Notes: generated by a model from the letters alone, not told the origin. A stretch of 64,000 nt of DNA from Norana najaformis (GCA_964023275.1 OZ029916.1:39185396-39249395); one strand, 5' to 3'. Positions 1 through 10,871 are shown, numbered from the stretch's first letter. Numbers and translations are program-made.

Positions 1-430
1 ATGGAAAGTTTGATAGCGTTGATGGAAAGGTTGTTGTTGATGTTGGTCATGACGACAACGACAATGACGACGACTATAATGATGACGATGCTTTCGATCT
101 CGTACCCTGTCCAACTGGCATTTCCTTTCCACTTTAATCACCTGCGAAAAAACAGGTCTGTCGATGTTCAGCGTGAATTTCTCACATTAGATTAACCATC
201 CATCCCCTTCTGACGGAGGTTGGCCATTCATTCATGTAAACTTATCTCTTTCAATATATAAATATTGTACCTATATACGAATAGATTATTATTATATATT
301 TGCAGTTAGGTATTAATAAGGAGAGAAAAGGCTAAATGAGTGATAATTTATATCTTCAGGATGATTCAACTGTCAGAAGTAGATCCCGGATCTGGGCGAT
401 TAAGACACGAAGATTCTGACGCAGGTTAAA
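1..430. other. No gene recognised; leading edge of window
   Basis: Mixed sequence with a short run of GAT/GAC-type triplets near the start and AT-rich sequence from about 240 to 330. The short open frame at the left edge is low-complexity (Met/Thr-rich) and shows no coding character. Nothing else can be supported here. Confidence 0.4.
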
Positions 431-499
431 ATGAAACCGCAAGTGACCCATTACCGGTCTCTCGGTCACATGCAGTTCAGAGCTAAAATGCTGGATGTC

Positions 500-880
500 C
501 CTTCGCGTAGCAGCCTCTTCCTCTTCATCCTCCTCTTAATCTTCTGCCTTCCATTTCTTTCACTCTTTCTTCCACTCTTTATCCCACTCTTCGTCCCTTT
601 CTTCCCCCATCTCTTTCTCCTCTTCCTTTTCCTCCTGCTACTCCTTCACATATTCTCCTCCTCTTCTACCCCCTCTTCTTTCTTCTACTCTCACCTACAC
701 TTCTTCCTCCTCTTCTTTGTCATTCTCATATTCCTGCTCACATTCCTCCTCTTTCTCTCACTCTTTTCCCACTCTTCGTCTTTCTCCTCCTCCTCCTCCT
801 CCTCCCGCTCCTCCTCCTGCTCCTCCTCTTCCTTCTCTTCCTCCTTCTCTTCCTCTTCTCCTTCTTCTGCTTTTCCTCCA
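500..880. repeat. Polypyrimidine (CTT/TCC) tract
   Basis: A 380-base stretch is almost pure C and T on the plus strand, with TCC triplets dense around 785-830. Long frames across it translate to Ser/Phe/Leu or Glu/Arg runs on the two strands, which is what such a tract gives by composition. It is not treated as coding. Confidence 0.85.
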
Positions 881-1255
881 CAGCTGCAGCCAGCATCAGC
901 AACCGACCTCCCCATCTGGCCATTGCTCAATCAATTGATCGGATGAATCGTCCACCCTCCTTCGCCTACGCGGCAGCCCAGGCTATTTAACAGTAGCGTG
1001 TGTGGGCACTTGCCTCAGAGTCGCCATTTCCTCAGCGAAGAGAGAAAGAGGGAGGCAAGGCAAGTCCGGTGGCGAGGCAAGGAGTAATAGCGTGTATGTA
1101 ACAGGTGATTATTTTCGATGTGCGAGATTTATCTGCCAACAGGTCTTACGTTCCAAACAGGTCACATCCAACCTGGGATACTTTCTACACTGTGACAGGT
1201 ATTCGTCTCTCATTATAATGCTATTTGGATACACTGCTACCTGAATACCATGTTA

Positions 1256-1420
1256 TATGGAGAGATAAAGGTAACATACGTGTTTATAAGCCTATATAGA
1301 AGCTCATCAGAAGCATAAAGGTAAAGGTAACACTTGTATACACGTCGCTAGAGAAGCACTTCAGAAGCATAAAGATAAAGGTAACACTTGTTTACACATC
1401 TCTAGAGAAGCACTTCAGAA
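1256..1420. repeat. Short tandem repeat, unit about 55 bp, roughly 2.5-3 copies
   Basis: The phrase agaagcataaa followed by ggtaacacttg and gagaagcactt recurs with a spacing of about 55 bases (near 1308 and 1363), with a more diverged copy upstream. No coding function is apparent. Confidence 0.7.
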
Positions 1421-1439
1421 CCTTGTCCTGAGGTGGAAG

Positions 1440-1800
1440 GTTCTTTCCGCTGAGGCCCAAATGCAGCAATCCAACGATAGGCTGTCTTGCTATCACACAA
1501 ACTCACCGATGCTCCACCGCTTGCAATTTCTGCTTCGACCTTTCACTCAAAACTCAAAACATTCCTCTTTCACAGATCCTATCCTGACACCCCTTCTTCC
1601 TCTTGTCTCTCTCTGCTCTCTAACCCCAACACCACCACCCGTAGCTGCCACGTCTTGACCCGGAACCGGACCCTTTTGCCTACCGATTTTGTTTTGACTG
1701 AGCGCCTGAGAATAAGCTGGTCCTCGCGGCGCGGCTTTCGTTGGGCGCTGTGGAAATCTCGGAATTACGATTACGATTACGATTGTTTTAGAAGATCGGT
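1440..1800 (+). mobile_element. LINE family 1, 3' end (ORF2 C-terminus plus tail)
   Basis: The plus strand encodes a peptide containing FHSKLKTFLFHRSY, typical of the extreme C-terminus of non-LTR retrotransposon ORF2 (the SKLKTFLF motif). It is followed by a 3' region ending in repeated attacg units, as in LINEs with microsatellite tails. Near-identical segments lie at 29505-29835 (+) and 6862-7250 (-), and diverged ones near 12360-12450 and 59165-59385. Being in several places defines it as a dispersed repeat and not a host exon. 5'-truncated and not autonomous. Confidence 0.8.
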
Positions 1801-1939
1801 CCCTTAGCCTTATAGGCCTACTAAGAAGCAGACACATATTCTAGAAGTGTAAGGTAAGGTAACGTTGGTGAAGCTTATTAAAGGCAGCATTAGATGCCTC
1901 TAAAACTCGAAATAGCTGATACAGCCCTGAATATAAATC

Positions 1940-2178
1940 TTTAGCGACTTCATTTTCACAGCCTCAGCATATAAAGGCGGGTGGCTGCTGCTCTCCCTTG
2001 CCGTCTCAACTTCTCACCACTAGTGTACAGGGGGTGTACCCATTTTATAGCTGAATTTTATGGGGAGCGCCAGTGGAACAGAAATCTTGAAATATCGTTT
2101 GTCCTCGCGGGGATTGAACCACCGACCTTTGGGTTGACAGTTCAGCACTCTGACCACTGGACTACCGCACACTTCATA
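1940..2178 (-). mobile_element. SINE family A (tRNA-derived), copy 1
   Basis: Read on the minus strand, the element starts with a tRNA-like head: an A-box-like segment, then a B box matching ggttcaatccc. It continues into a body shared with copies at 7585-7803 and 40820-41025, with the common core ggggcgc(c)agtggaa. The (TA)n tract at 2184 abuts its head. Derivation from a tRNA gene is inferred from the internal promoter boxes. It does not fold as an intact tRNA. Confidence 0.7.
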
Positions 2179-2289
<111 letters not shown>

Positions 2290-2452
2290 TAGAGTAAGGT
2301 AAGACGAGGTCAGATGAGGTAAGGTAAAGGTAAAGTAAAAGTGAGGTTAAGGTAAAGTAGAGGTAAGGCAAAGGCATATAAACGATATTTAGGCTGAATA
2401 TGAGATCAGCCGAACAACCAGGCAGTCAGTCATTTCGAACTAATTGTAACGA

Positions 2453-2530
2453 ATACTGCACAAGATGACCGCGGGATTCGAACCCGAAACCCGAGTTGAA
2501 AAGCCTTCAACAATCAGCCAACAGGCATTT
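2453..2530 (-). mobile_element. tRNA-like SINE head fragment
   Basis: The minus strand carries a perfect B box (ggttcgaatcc; plus-strand gggattcgaacc at about 2474), with an A-box-like tggctgattg upstream. There is no complete acceptor stem, so this is called a SINE head and not a tRNA gene. Confidence 0.5.
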
Positions 2531-2659
2531 TCTCCTAACACATACATACTTCTCTTTCATTATTTCATTTCGCGAACAACTGAAGACATTTGAAGACAAA
2601 ACGAGGGTAGCTGGAAAAAATGTCTTGAATTGTTTGCGAAATCTCGCCTTTCCACAACT

Positions 2660-2860
2660 CACTACCTTACCTTGCCTAACCTTACTTTTCGTTATCATAC
2701 CTTTACCTTGCCTTTACGCTACCTCACCCTGTCTCACCTCAATCTTTTTACCTCACCTCATCTTACCTAACCTCGCTTTCCGCTATTAAATCTCTGTATA
2801 CCTTTATCTTGACTTTACCTTACCTTACTTTGCACTACTTTACCTTGATTTTGATGATGA
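2660..2860. repeat. CCTTA-type degenerate pentamer region
   Basis: Imperfect repetition of ccttacctta and variants such as cctcacctta and tttaccttg. Similar clusters occur elsewhere in the window on both strands. Confidence 0.7.
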
Positions 2861-2887
2861 GGCTAATCTGTTGTCTTTTAAAGGAGT

Positions 2888-2976
2888 GACACAGAGACAG
2901 CGAGAGAGAGACAGGGAGAGATAGAAAGAGAGAGGCAGAGAGAGTGAGTGAGAGAGGCAGAGAGAGAAAGAGAGAA

Positions 2977-3014
<38 letters not shown>
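2888..3014. repeat. (GA)n / GAGAGACA microsatellite
   Basis: Purine-rich repeat ending in about 38 bases of uninterrupted AG at 2977-3014, directly before the open frame of the zinc-finger gene. It is presumably in the intron or 5' region of that gene. Confidence 0.9.
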
Positions 3015-3017
<3 letters not shown>

Positions 3018-3020
3018 AGC

Positions 3021-4691
3021 ATGACAGAACTGCAACTGAGAGGGCGATCGCAGTGGGAATCGAACCCAAGCCGTCGGCGTCTGATGAACTCTGTCCAGCC
3101 TACTATGACTGTCAAATGCATTATGCGACAACCGTTGTCTGTCTCGGGAGTCGAACCCTCAACCGCCGGACTGGAACAACTACTGCATTTACAACAGCAG
3201 CAACAGGTGCTACATGAACAACAGCAGTTACAACAACAATTGGTACGTCAGATGCAAAATCCGCAACAACTGATGGAAAAAGAGCAACAGCTACAGATGC
3301 AGCAACAGAGGCAACAAATAATGCAAAATGAGCAACACCAACAGCTGCAACGCCAAATGCAATGCCAAATGCAACAAGACCAACAACAGCTCCATCAACA
3401 CGTTCAAAACGAGCAACGGCAGCAACGTAGGCAGCAGCCTGTGCAACAAGACCAACATCAACTACAGAACCAGCAACAACAACAGTACAATCTCAACACT
3501 TCAAGCCAGTCCTCTCCAGGTCACTTCGCCTGTTCCTCCATCCTTTCCAGCTCTTCCACCTTCTCCAGCTCTTCCACCATTTCCACCTGCTCTTCCAGTT
3601 CACCCTCGGACTCAGGTGACCCCGACCGTTACAAGACGGAGCTGTGCCGGTCTTACGAGGAGAGCGGTACCTGTCGCTATGGAAGCAAGTGCTTGTTCGC
3701 CCACGGGAGAGAGGAATTGCGGCTGCTGGAACGTCACCCTAAGTACAAGACGGAATTCTGTCGCACCTACCATACATCGGGGTTCTGTCCCTACGGTCAG
3801 CGCTGCCACTTCATCCACAGCTGTCAGAACTCACCGCTAGCGGTAGTCAGTCCTGGTCTTGCCATTCGCGCCGGAGAGGGGGCTCGGATTGGGTCCGTTG
3901 GACAGCTGCCAATGGTACTGGCGGCCACTGGAGTGAGAGAGTGGAACGAGATGCAGAGGAAATTCGCGGAACCGGAACGAAGATTCAATGAACCAGAACA
4001 AAGACTTAACGAATCGGAATGGATACGCATCGACATGGAGCGGAAACTCGCCGAGCTGGAACTAGAACGAAACACCGTAGAACAGGAAAGAAGTCATATG
4101 GAATTGAATCAAAAATCCGTGGAACCGGATTGGCAGATCATTCAACCAGAACGAAGATTCGTCGAAGCTGAACGGAAGCCTCTAGAAATCGAGCTGAGTG
4201 CCATACTTCAACGTCGACGGCGTCAGCTGCGCTGTGGTTCCGTAGGCTCGAGCTGCGAAACTCCGCCGCCCTTCGTGGCAGGGCTAGACAGCTTCACCCC
4301 CAGTCGAACGTCCAGTCCGATGATTGTGGACGAGATCCGGTCACCCTCATTCACCACATCCTCACCCTTCACCACCCACTCAAACCCCGTCGACATTCCG
4401 TGTCCAGGTTCTGTCCGCTACGGCCCGATTTCAAGGAACCTCAAGGGCAGCCCGGGATTCCCGACGAAGCTTCTCGGCTCGACCGATTTGTCCTTCAACC
4501 CGCCGAAGGACGTCAGCTCTGCCCAGACGCCACCTTGGACCTTGACCGATGCACTGGCTTCCCGTTCAGCGTCAAGGACTTCCTCCCCAGGACTTCACCA
4601 GGTCGTGACGATTTCTTCGGCGGCCAGACACCACGGAACTTTCTTCTTGTTTGACGGAGACGCGCTGGCCAAGCTGATTCAACGCTCATGA
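3021..4691 (+). CDS. CCCH tandem zinc-finger protein, tristetraprolin (ZFP36) family; main exon
   Basis: Predicted cytoplasmic RNA-binding protein; family members bind AU-rich elements in 3' UTRs and recruit deadenylases. Two CX8CX5CX3H fingers are visible: Cys209, Cys218, Cys224, His228 and Cys247, Cys256, Cys262, His266. Each is preceded by a YKTEL/F lead-in (YKTELC, YKTEFC), and the linker is exactly 18 residues, the family hallmark. Before them lie a Gln-rich tract (about residues 53-160) and a Ser-rich segment (about 165-200). After them lies a Glu/Arg-rich stretch (about 305-405) with a quasi-repeat of FxEPERR type, probably helical. The C-terminus is Ser/Pro/Thr-rich. The start is uncertain: residues 1 to about 50 derive from microsatellite and SINE-like DNA, so the exon probably begins at a splice acceptor further in, with a short upstream first exon not identified. 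The family assignment is very secure, the N-terminus is not. Confidence 0.88.
   Translation: MTELQLRGRSQWESNPSRRRLMNSVQPTMTVKCIMRQPLSVSGVEPSTAGLEQLLHLQQQQQVLHEQQQLQQQLVRQMQNPQQLMEKEQQLQMQQQRQQIMQNEQHQQLQRQMQCQMQQDQQQLHQHVQNEQRQQRRQQPVQQDQHQLQNQQQQQYNLNTSSQSSPGHFACSSILSSSSTFSSSSTISTCSSSSPSDSGDPDRYKTELCRSYEESGTCRYGSKCLFAHGREELRLLERHPKYKTEFCRTYHTSGFCPYGQRCHFIHSCQNSPLAVVSPGLAIRAGEGARIGSVGQLPMVLAATGVREWNEMQRKFAEPERRFNEPEQRLNESEWIRIDMERKLAELELERNTVEQERSHMELNQKSVEPDWQIIQPERRFVEAERKPLEIELSAILQRRRRQLRCGSVGSSCETPPPFVAGLDSFTPSRTSSPMIVDEIRSPSFTTSSPFTTHSNPVDIPCPGSVRYGPISRNLKGSPGFPTKLLGSTDLSFNPPKDVSSAQTPPWTLTDALASRSASRTSSPGLHQVVTISSAARHHGTFFLFDGDALAKLIQRS
3040..3182 (-). mobile_element. tRNA-like (SINE) sequence at the 5' edge of the zinc-finger exon
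   Basis: Two B-box-like motifs in antisense (gggaatcgaacccaag near 3055 and gggagtcgaaccctca near 3147) resemble tRNA-derived repeat heads. They overlap the first ~50 codons of the open frame that leads into the Gln-rich part of the CCCH protein. Either the true exon starts downstream of it or the SINE has been exonised. Confidence 0.5.
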
Positions 4692-5770
4692 AACATCTAA
4701 ACATGCCATTTTGCAAAGTAATGCGCTATAAAAAATTACGGACTCAAATATTTTGCACGCATGCGAGGTAAACTAGTCAACTTCGCAAAAATTTGGAGCT
4801 TGGAAAGTTAAAACAAAAAAACTTGTTAAAAACAAAGTCGAAATCCTTCCAGAAATTTATTGAATTATTAAACGGAAGAATAGTTAAAATAATAATAAGC
4901 CTATACAACAAAACTGTTCATAAGGCATTTGTAAAAAATATTGACTGCCAGTGTGAAGAAATGCATATCCTAAAGCGCGAGCACCTACAGATTTAAAATT
5001 TGAATTATTGTCTAAAGATGCTGAGCATTACATTACGAGTTTGTATTATTCAGAGTTAAATATTTTTATAAAAAGATTTATGTGAATTTATTTCCGTCAT
5101 GTATTCTATGCATTTTGACCAAGATATTAGGCGTACAATGTATGTTTTTGTTACTGTCAGTAGATGATGGTCATAGATTGCTCATCGTTTTTTAACATTG
5201 CTAACAATTCCTATGAGTGTAACTCAACATTATTGGATGGTAGTACTCTAATTGTATTTTAAAATTCTGAACTAATGTTGTGCAATGCAACTTATATGCA
5301 ACTACTGTACAAAGTCCTGTTCATTATATGTGATGTTACTTAAATCATAGACAGCCCTAGACGCTTTGTAAACGATTCCACTTTAAGTGGCAAACTGTCC
5401 ATGATACAAAGTGTATGTACCTGATAAATTATGTAGTGCCTTAAGTCGACAAAGTTAACTGTAATTGGCATATATGTGTGGTCAATGAAGAACAATCTTT
5501 TAATACGTTTAAAACGTTAGGTGGACTGTAATCATCATTGGTTTGTTTAACGTTAATTATTTCCGATAAGATTTTTTGTGAACTAGTTAATATTGAGTTT
5601 TGATTTGCAGTTTGCAGTAATGATGTCTGTTTTTTAATTGAGTACCGCTTTTGCTGATTTTACATCAATGGTGTGTGTTTACACAGTTTTATAAACAATT
5701 AAATGTTTACGCAGACTGTTTTATTCTTCAGTGAGTATCATTACATGAGCTGTTGATTGTTGTTCTCATT
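4692..5770 (+). promoter_or_regulatory. Probable 3' UTR of the CCCH gene with AU-rich elements
   Basis: About 1 kb of AT-rich sequence follows the stop codon without repeats or open frames. ATTTA pentamers occur near 4856, 5079 and 5088, and an ATTAAA-type polyadenylation signal lies near 5698. Tristetraprolin-family mRNAs commonly carry AU-rich elements and are autoregulated; whether these sites act that way is inference. Confidence 0.5.
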
Positions 5771-5859
5771 CGAGTTTTGTTGTCTAGTTGCTCTGTTGTC
5801 TTCTTGCAGTAATTCTGCCGTTCTTTGTTCTTTATCATGTTGTCTTTGTGTTAATTTTG

Positions 5860-5936
5860 CCTCTGTTTTGTGTCTATGACTATCTCTGCCATTGTTTGTC
5901 TCTACATCTCTGCCTCTCTCTCTGTCTGTCTGTCTA

Positions 5937-5979
<43 letters not shown>

Positions 5980-6225
5980 ATATATATATGTTGCCACCTC
6001 TTTATCTCTCAGCTATTGTCTGTCTGCCTCGGTCTGTCTGTCTCTGTCTGACTATATCTCTGCCTCGGCATCTGTCTGTCCGTATCCCTGCTTCTGCTAT
6101 CTGTGCTTCTGTCCGTGTCTCTGCCTTTGTATGTCTTTCCGTATATCAGTCATTGTTTCTGTCTCTCTGTATATACCCGTCCCTGCCTCTGTCTCTGTCT
6201 CCCATTTCGCGAGTCTAAACAACAG
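5860..6225. repeat. TGTC/TCTC-rich microsatellite region
   Basis: CTGT tetranucleotide runs (notably 5921-5980) grade into degenerate CTCTGTCT sequence. Frames through it encode Cys/Leu/Ser/Val runs and are treated as non-coding. Confidence 0.85.
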
Positions 6226-6271
6226 CCTGCGTCTCTCGTGTTCGTTCGTCGTTCTGCCTCTTCCTTCCCAG

Positions 6272-6494
6272 GGACGCGAACGATGCCTCGCATCATTATC
6301 ATCTGGCGCAGCAGTCCGTGGACCTCTACCAACAACGGCCCTGGATTCCGCCTGGCACTGATGCCACGTGTGCTGCTGCCGCTGATGATGATGATGCTGC
6401 TGCTGCTGAGGCTGGCACCAGCGCCACACGGTTTCCTGTTTACTACGCTCGCACCAAAGACGCTTTGTCGGTCGGTCATCGCCGATTCAATTGA
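6272..6494 (+). CDS. Candidate terminal exon of an unidentified gene
   Basis: After a good pyrimidine-rich acceptor (cttcccag at 6264-6271) an open frame of 73 codons runs to a TGA at 6492-6494. The peptide has balanced composition (it contains SVDLYQQRPWIPPGTD and RFPVYYARTK) plus a short Ala/Asp tract coded by gct/gat repeats. GC content rises relative to its flanks. It starts one base out of frame, so it would need an upstream exon ending in phase 2. No homologue is recognised and no upstream partner exon was found. It could be an exon of an unknown gene or chance. Confidence 0.3.
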
Positions 6495-6536
6495 TCAACA
6501 GAAAATAAGAAACACGGCAGAGGCCTGGCAGGTACA

Positions 6537-6632
6537 GGCCTAGGCGGTAAAGGCCTAGGCAGTAAAGGCCTAGGCGGTAAAGGCCTAGACGGTAAAGGCT
6601 TAGGCAGTAAAGGCCTAGGCGGTCAAGGCCCC
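6537..6632. repeat. 15-bp tandem repeat, about 6.5 copies
   Basis: The unit ggcctaggcggtaaa repeats with one or two changes per copy. Confidence 0.9.
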
Positions 6633-6639
6633 GACGTCT

Positions 6640-6700
6640 GTCATTGGTTGACAGGCCAGCGCGCTAACCACTAGACTATATCGCGCACCTCTTAGAAAAT
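6640..6700 (-). mobile_element. SINE family A head fragment
   Basis: The segment gcgctaaccactaga followed by tatcgcgcacc matches the tRNA-like head of the SINE A copy at 7585-7803. The rest of the element is missing. Confidence 0.55.
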
Positions 6701-6861
6701 TAGGCCTAAGAGACGTACCTAAATTTCAAAGGCCTATAAAAGACATAGGCCTTAGAAAGGCTGACCACCTTTCGCTGCAGACTGAGCGACGATTGAACCT
6801 GATGCCAAATTCATAAGCAGACCGGACTTCGAACTGAGGACGCTCTGGCGAAAGGCGAGAC

Positions 6862-7565
6862 ACAAAATCGTAATCGTAATTTCGAGATTTCTACAGCGCC
6901 CAACGAAAGCCGCGCCGCGGGGACCAGCTTATTCACAGGCGCTCAGTCAAAACAAAATCGATAGGCAAAAGGGTCCGGTTTCAGGTCAAGATCCAAAAGT
7001 CAGACGGAGAGACAGCGTGGCAGCTACGGGGGTGGTGTTTGGGGTTGGAGATGATAGAGAGATAAGAGTAAGAAGGGGTGTCAGGGTACGATCTGTGAAA
7101 GAGGAATGTTTTGAGTTTTGAGTGAAAGGCCGAAGCAGAAATTGCAAGCGGTGGAGCATCGATGAGTTTGTATGATGGGTCAGAAAACTGTCGCAATTCT
7201 GGGGGAGTTTATTCCAGAGTGGTGGGGCAGGAGGAGGATTGGATGGAGGGATAGCATGGGTACACCGTAGAATCCCGTAGATAGTTTGGAGTGCGGTGGG
7301 GCGACTGTATAAGGGAAGGCGAAGAAGGAGTCCCTTAAGCTAGCCCTGAAGCAGCCATGATGGATATAAAGCTGATCTTCTTGGCCCCGAACAATTGCCC
7401 CAAAGAAATCAGCAGCAATTATGCGGGTTTTTCAGGGACTCTGTAGACTGTAACCTCCTGAAACCTGATTGTTTCTTGGGTCAGAGAGAATTCGCCTCCA
7501 GATAACAAATCAACCGTATCGACACAATCTTCTCAACCAACTTTGAAAGAAAAGATTTTCTTATA
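6862..7565 (-). mobile_element. LINE family 1 fragment, decayed, minus strand
   Basis: Read on the minus strand from 7565: a segment like the reverse-transcriptase region coding VEKIV..RL.CYLEANS, shared with 12460-12560. Next comes the ORF2 C-terminus (ISASAFHSKLKTFLFHRSY), then a 3' region ending in attacg-type repeats near 6865. Frames are broken and the internal order is shortened, so this is a dead, internally deleted copy. Confidence 0.75.
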
Positions 7566-7584
7566 AAGTGTTAGAGACTTCATT

Positions 7585-7803
7585 TTTCTTAGCCTCGGCA
7601 TATGAGGCTGTGGTCAGCCCTCTCCCTCGTCGCCTGATATTTCCATTGACAGTGTACGGTCAGTGTACTCGTAATAGCTGAGTTGACTAGGGGGCGCAGG
7701 TGGAGCTGAAATCTCGACAAAACTTTACTGCCCTAGCAGGGATTTGAACCTCTGACCTTTCGATTGACAGTCCAACACGCTAACCACTAGTATCGCGCAC
7801 CCC
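7585..7803 (-). mobile_element. SINE family A, best-preserved copy
   Basis: The tRNA-like head is at 7803 going left: A-box-like tagtggttagcgtg and B box ggttcaaatccctg. It is followed by a body with the gggggcgcaggtgg core. About 220 bp. This copy defines the family used for the calls near 1940, 6640 and 40820. Confidence 0.75.
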
Positions 7804-7899
7804 ACTAGACTATCGCGTACCCGCGGGAAGGGGAAGTAAAGGAGAAACACAGCTTCCGGATGTTTACAAGGACGAAATCTGTTCCAGATCTGTTCTGGA

Positions 7900-8150
7900 T
7901 AAAGCAGTCTCCGTGTCTCTGTCCCTGTGCCTCTGCCTCTCTGCGTTTGTCTCGCTATCTCTGTATGTGCGTCCCTGTCTCTGCGCGTTCCTTTGGCGGT
8001 GGATTTCGGCGAAAACGAGTTCAGAAGTCATCGAGGGTCTAAATAGCAGCTCCTTCTAATTTCTCCGCTGATACCTTCCTCCTTCCCTTCTCCTTTCCTC
8101 CTTCCTTCTTTCCTTCCTTCCTTCTCTCTATCCGTCCTTCCTCCGTCCTG
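7900..8150. repeat. CT-rich low-complexity region
   Basis: Degenerate CTCTGTCT followed by CTTCCTTC runs up to 8150. No supported gene. Confidence 0.75.
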
Positions 8151-8259
8151 CAGCCAGCACCAGACTCGTTCCATATAGGTATCCGGTTCCAAGTATAAGC
8201 ACGCGCACACCTGCTCTGAGTCATCGCGTGCCAATCACCAACCACTGCCACGGCACCGC

Positions 8260-8410
8260 ACCATCAACACACACACACGCACGCACACACACACACCGAT
8301 TGCACATTTATACACATATGCATATGGATATGTATTTATGTTTATACATACCTGCTAGTTATATATACATATACATATTATATGTATATGTATATATAAC
8401 TTCCAGATAA
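8260..8410. repeat. (CA)n and TATA/CATA microsatellites
   Basis: An ACACACAC run with CACG interruptions at 8266-8297, then TATACATATA-type repeats to about 8400. The following stretch to 8880 is AT-rich unique sequence with no recognised feature. Confidence 0.85.
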
Positions 8411-8884
8411 ATTATGCGCACAAATTTAACAGGAAGTTGTCTTGTAGAATAACTATCCTGCATAATGCCATATATTCATATATTGTTCGAAGGTACGTGT
8501 AATAGTACAGTGGCAATGAAAACATATATATATATATACACGTGTCAATAGGCTTTATATAAGCCCACACTTAGTGTGTTCATTCAGTAAAAGTGAGTTT
8601 ATATATTCGTTATCTGCAATACGTAGACTTGATGGACGCATAATTACATCCAACTTAGAACTCCACCTATGCATCCAACACCCTATGTGTGGGCGCTTGT
8701 GTCTGGTGATGGGTTGATGGCATTAGTCATATTGTTTTCGCAGAAGACATAAACCAGAAATGGCGGGAAACAACCAGAGTCACGTGATCTGCATCTTAGT
8801 TATGCAGTTAGGCCAACAGAGGGCCTATACACAAAACACGGACGCCATGAACCTAAGCTTACATATAGTAGTCGGCGATAGACG

Positions 8885-9605
8885 AACAAACTAACTGAAC
8901 ACCAGCTGAACAGTAGCTAAATACTAACTGAACACCAGCTGAACAGTAGCTAAATAACAACTGAACACCAGCTGAACAGTAGCTAAATAACAACTGAACA
9001 CCAGCTGAACAGTAGCTAAATACTAAGTGAACACCAGCTGAACAGTAGCTAAATACTAAGTGAACACCAGCTGAACAGTAGCTAAATAACAACTGAACAC
9101 CAGCTGAACAGTAGCTAAATAACAACTGAACACCAGCTGAACAGTAGCTAAATAACAACTGAACACCAGCTGAACAGTAGCTAAATACTAAGTGAACACC
9201 AGCTGAACAGTAGCTAAATACTAAGTGAACACCAGCTGAACAGTAGCTAAATAACAACTGAACACCAGCTGAACAGTAGCTAAATACTAAGTGAACACCA
9301 GCTGAACAGTAGCTAAATAACAACTGAACACCAGCTGAACAGTAGCTAAATACTAAGTGAACACCAGCTGAACAGTAGCTAAATAACAACTGAACACCAG
9401 CTGAACAGTAGCTAAATACTAAGTGAACACCAGCTGAACAGTAGCTAAATAACAACTGAACACCAGCTGAACAGTAGCTAAATAACAACTGAACAACAGC
9501 TGAACAGTAGCTAAATATCAAACTGAACACCAGCTGAACAACAGCTGAATAGTAGCTAACACCAACTGAACACCAACTGAACAGTAGCTAACACCAACTG
9601 AAGAC
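8885..9605. repeat. 33-bp minisatellite, about 20 copies, two main variants
   Basis: The unit core is gaacaccagctgaacagtag followed by either ctaaataacaact or ctaaatactaagt. Copies are nearly identical within each variant and the variants are interspersed. Because 33 is a multiple of three and no unit contains a stop in one minus-strand frame, a 223-codon open frame (period 11 residues, core FSYCSAGV) runs through the array. This is treated as a by-product, with no other coding support. The end units (9540-9605) are shorter and diverged. Confidence 0.95.
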
Positions 9606-9849
9606 CAGCTGAACGGAACAGATTTCACATAGTCACTCGAAGAACGTCAGTTGATGCCATGCTTCACAGGAGTCACTGAGCAAATGAGTGACAAGCAACT
9701 TCTACTTTAAATTAGAACTTTACCACCGGAAGTAGCTCAAGAAACGCTTTCAGGAAATTACCTTAAAATGCACCTTCTTAGATACTTAGATACTTAGATA
9801 GCTACACTGTAGCGCCTTTGTAAGGTTCTTAAAAGAAGCAATACAAGTG

Positions 9850-9990
9850 TTTGCATACATACATGCCTACATACATGCATGCATGCATGCATGCATGCAT
9901 ACATGCATACATACATAATAGTAAATATATATACACATGCATGTATACATATACAGCTAAGCTTAAGAATTATCTGCATATAACCTACTG

Positions 9991-10036
<46 letters not shown>

Positions 10037-10039
10037 ATA

Positions 10040-10080
<41 letters not shown>
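9850..10080. repeat. CATA/CATG and (TA)n microsatellites
   Basis: catgcatgcatg runs at 9872-9930 followed by (TA)n at 9994-10076. A tatagcgcctttgtaa-like motif (gtagcgccttt, near 9812) just upstream is shared with other dispersed repeats. Confidence 0.9.
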
Positions 10081-10082
<2 letters not shown>

Positions 10083-10099
10083 AGGCCTATATACATTCT

Positions 10100-10560
10100 T
10101 TTATTTAAGATGGATATAATATTGCCACATGGCAACGACGTATATTGTATGTCATTGCCAATTTGTTTTCAGTGATATAAACCAAGCCCTCCTCCCCCAA
10201 TTGCAAACCTCCCCCGGGGGAGGTGATGCTCAAGTTCACAGGGTTATCACCCGAGACCGCAGTTTCGCGGTTGATCCGTTGCAACTCGACCCCCGAACGG
10301 GACCATGGGTTCTGGAATCATTTAACCCCAGTATTCCTGTTTTGGGGTATTGCCTCCTGTAGCCTGGATGAAGTAATGGGCGTATGATTGGAATGGGGAG
10401 GGGTTGCGAAGGTCTTGGAGAAACCCTAAATGGGGGGATAGATCACACATGCACCCTGATCAGTAGACAATGTGTCTGCCGTTCCATGTAGTAAAAGTAG
10501 ATACCAATGTAATGTAATGTAGCATCGTAAGTAGCAGCTACTTCTAGGGTGTTTTACAAT
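10100..10560. other. No gene recognised; probably old repeat
   Basis: A moderately GC-rich segment (10180-10340) has an open frame of 77 codons on the plus strand with no recognisable domain. The sequence then runs into gtaatgtaatgta. Likely part of a transposon but not assignable. Confidence 0.3.
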
Positions 10561-10564
10561 GTCA

Positions 10565-10812
10565 AAAGTCAGCCCAAGTACTAGCAGTTATGCGGTAAAT
10601 AGACTTTACTAAAGAATAAGCAACAATGAATGCGTAGACTGATGATATTTTGACACCTCTTTCAGAATTCTGACCCCTTATAAATAAGCCCAGCGCGTAG
10701 CCTGCGATCAAAAACTCCGTCAATGCCTTGTTTGGGGGTAGTGCCAGTCCCAAGCCTGGATAAAGGAGGAGAGCGACGTCAACGGCCGTTGTTGCTATAA
10801 GATGACGTCAAA
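10565..10812 (-). mobile_element. SINE family B copy, minus orientation
   Basis: Contains gtgccagtcccaagcctgg and the agatgacgtcaaac end. These match, in reverse, the segments at 22830-22920 (gtttaacgacgctgtgtc) and 63505-63600, which defines a dispersed family. (ACT)n follows at the end corresponding to its head. Confidence 0.55.
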
Positions 10813-10819
10813 CTGAGGA

Positions 10820-10871
<52 letters not shown>

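Noticed and set aside
8859..9530. 223-residue repetitive protein on the minus strand
   Set aside because: It is exactly the 33-bp minisatellite read in an open phase. No start context, splice sites or flanking coding sequence support it.
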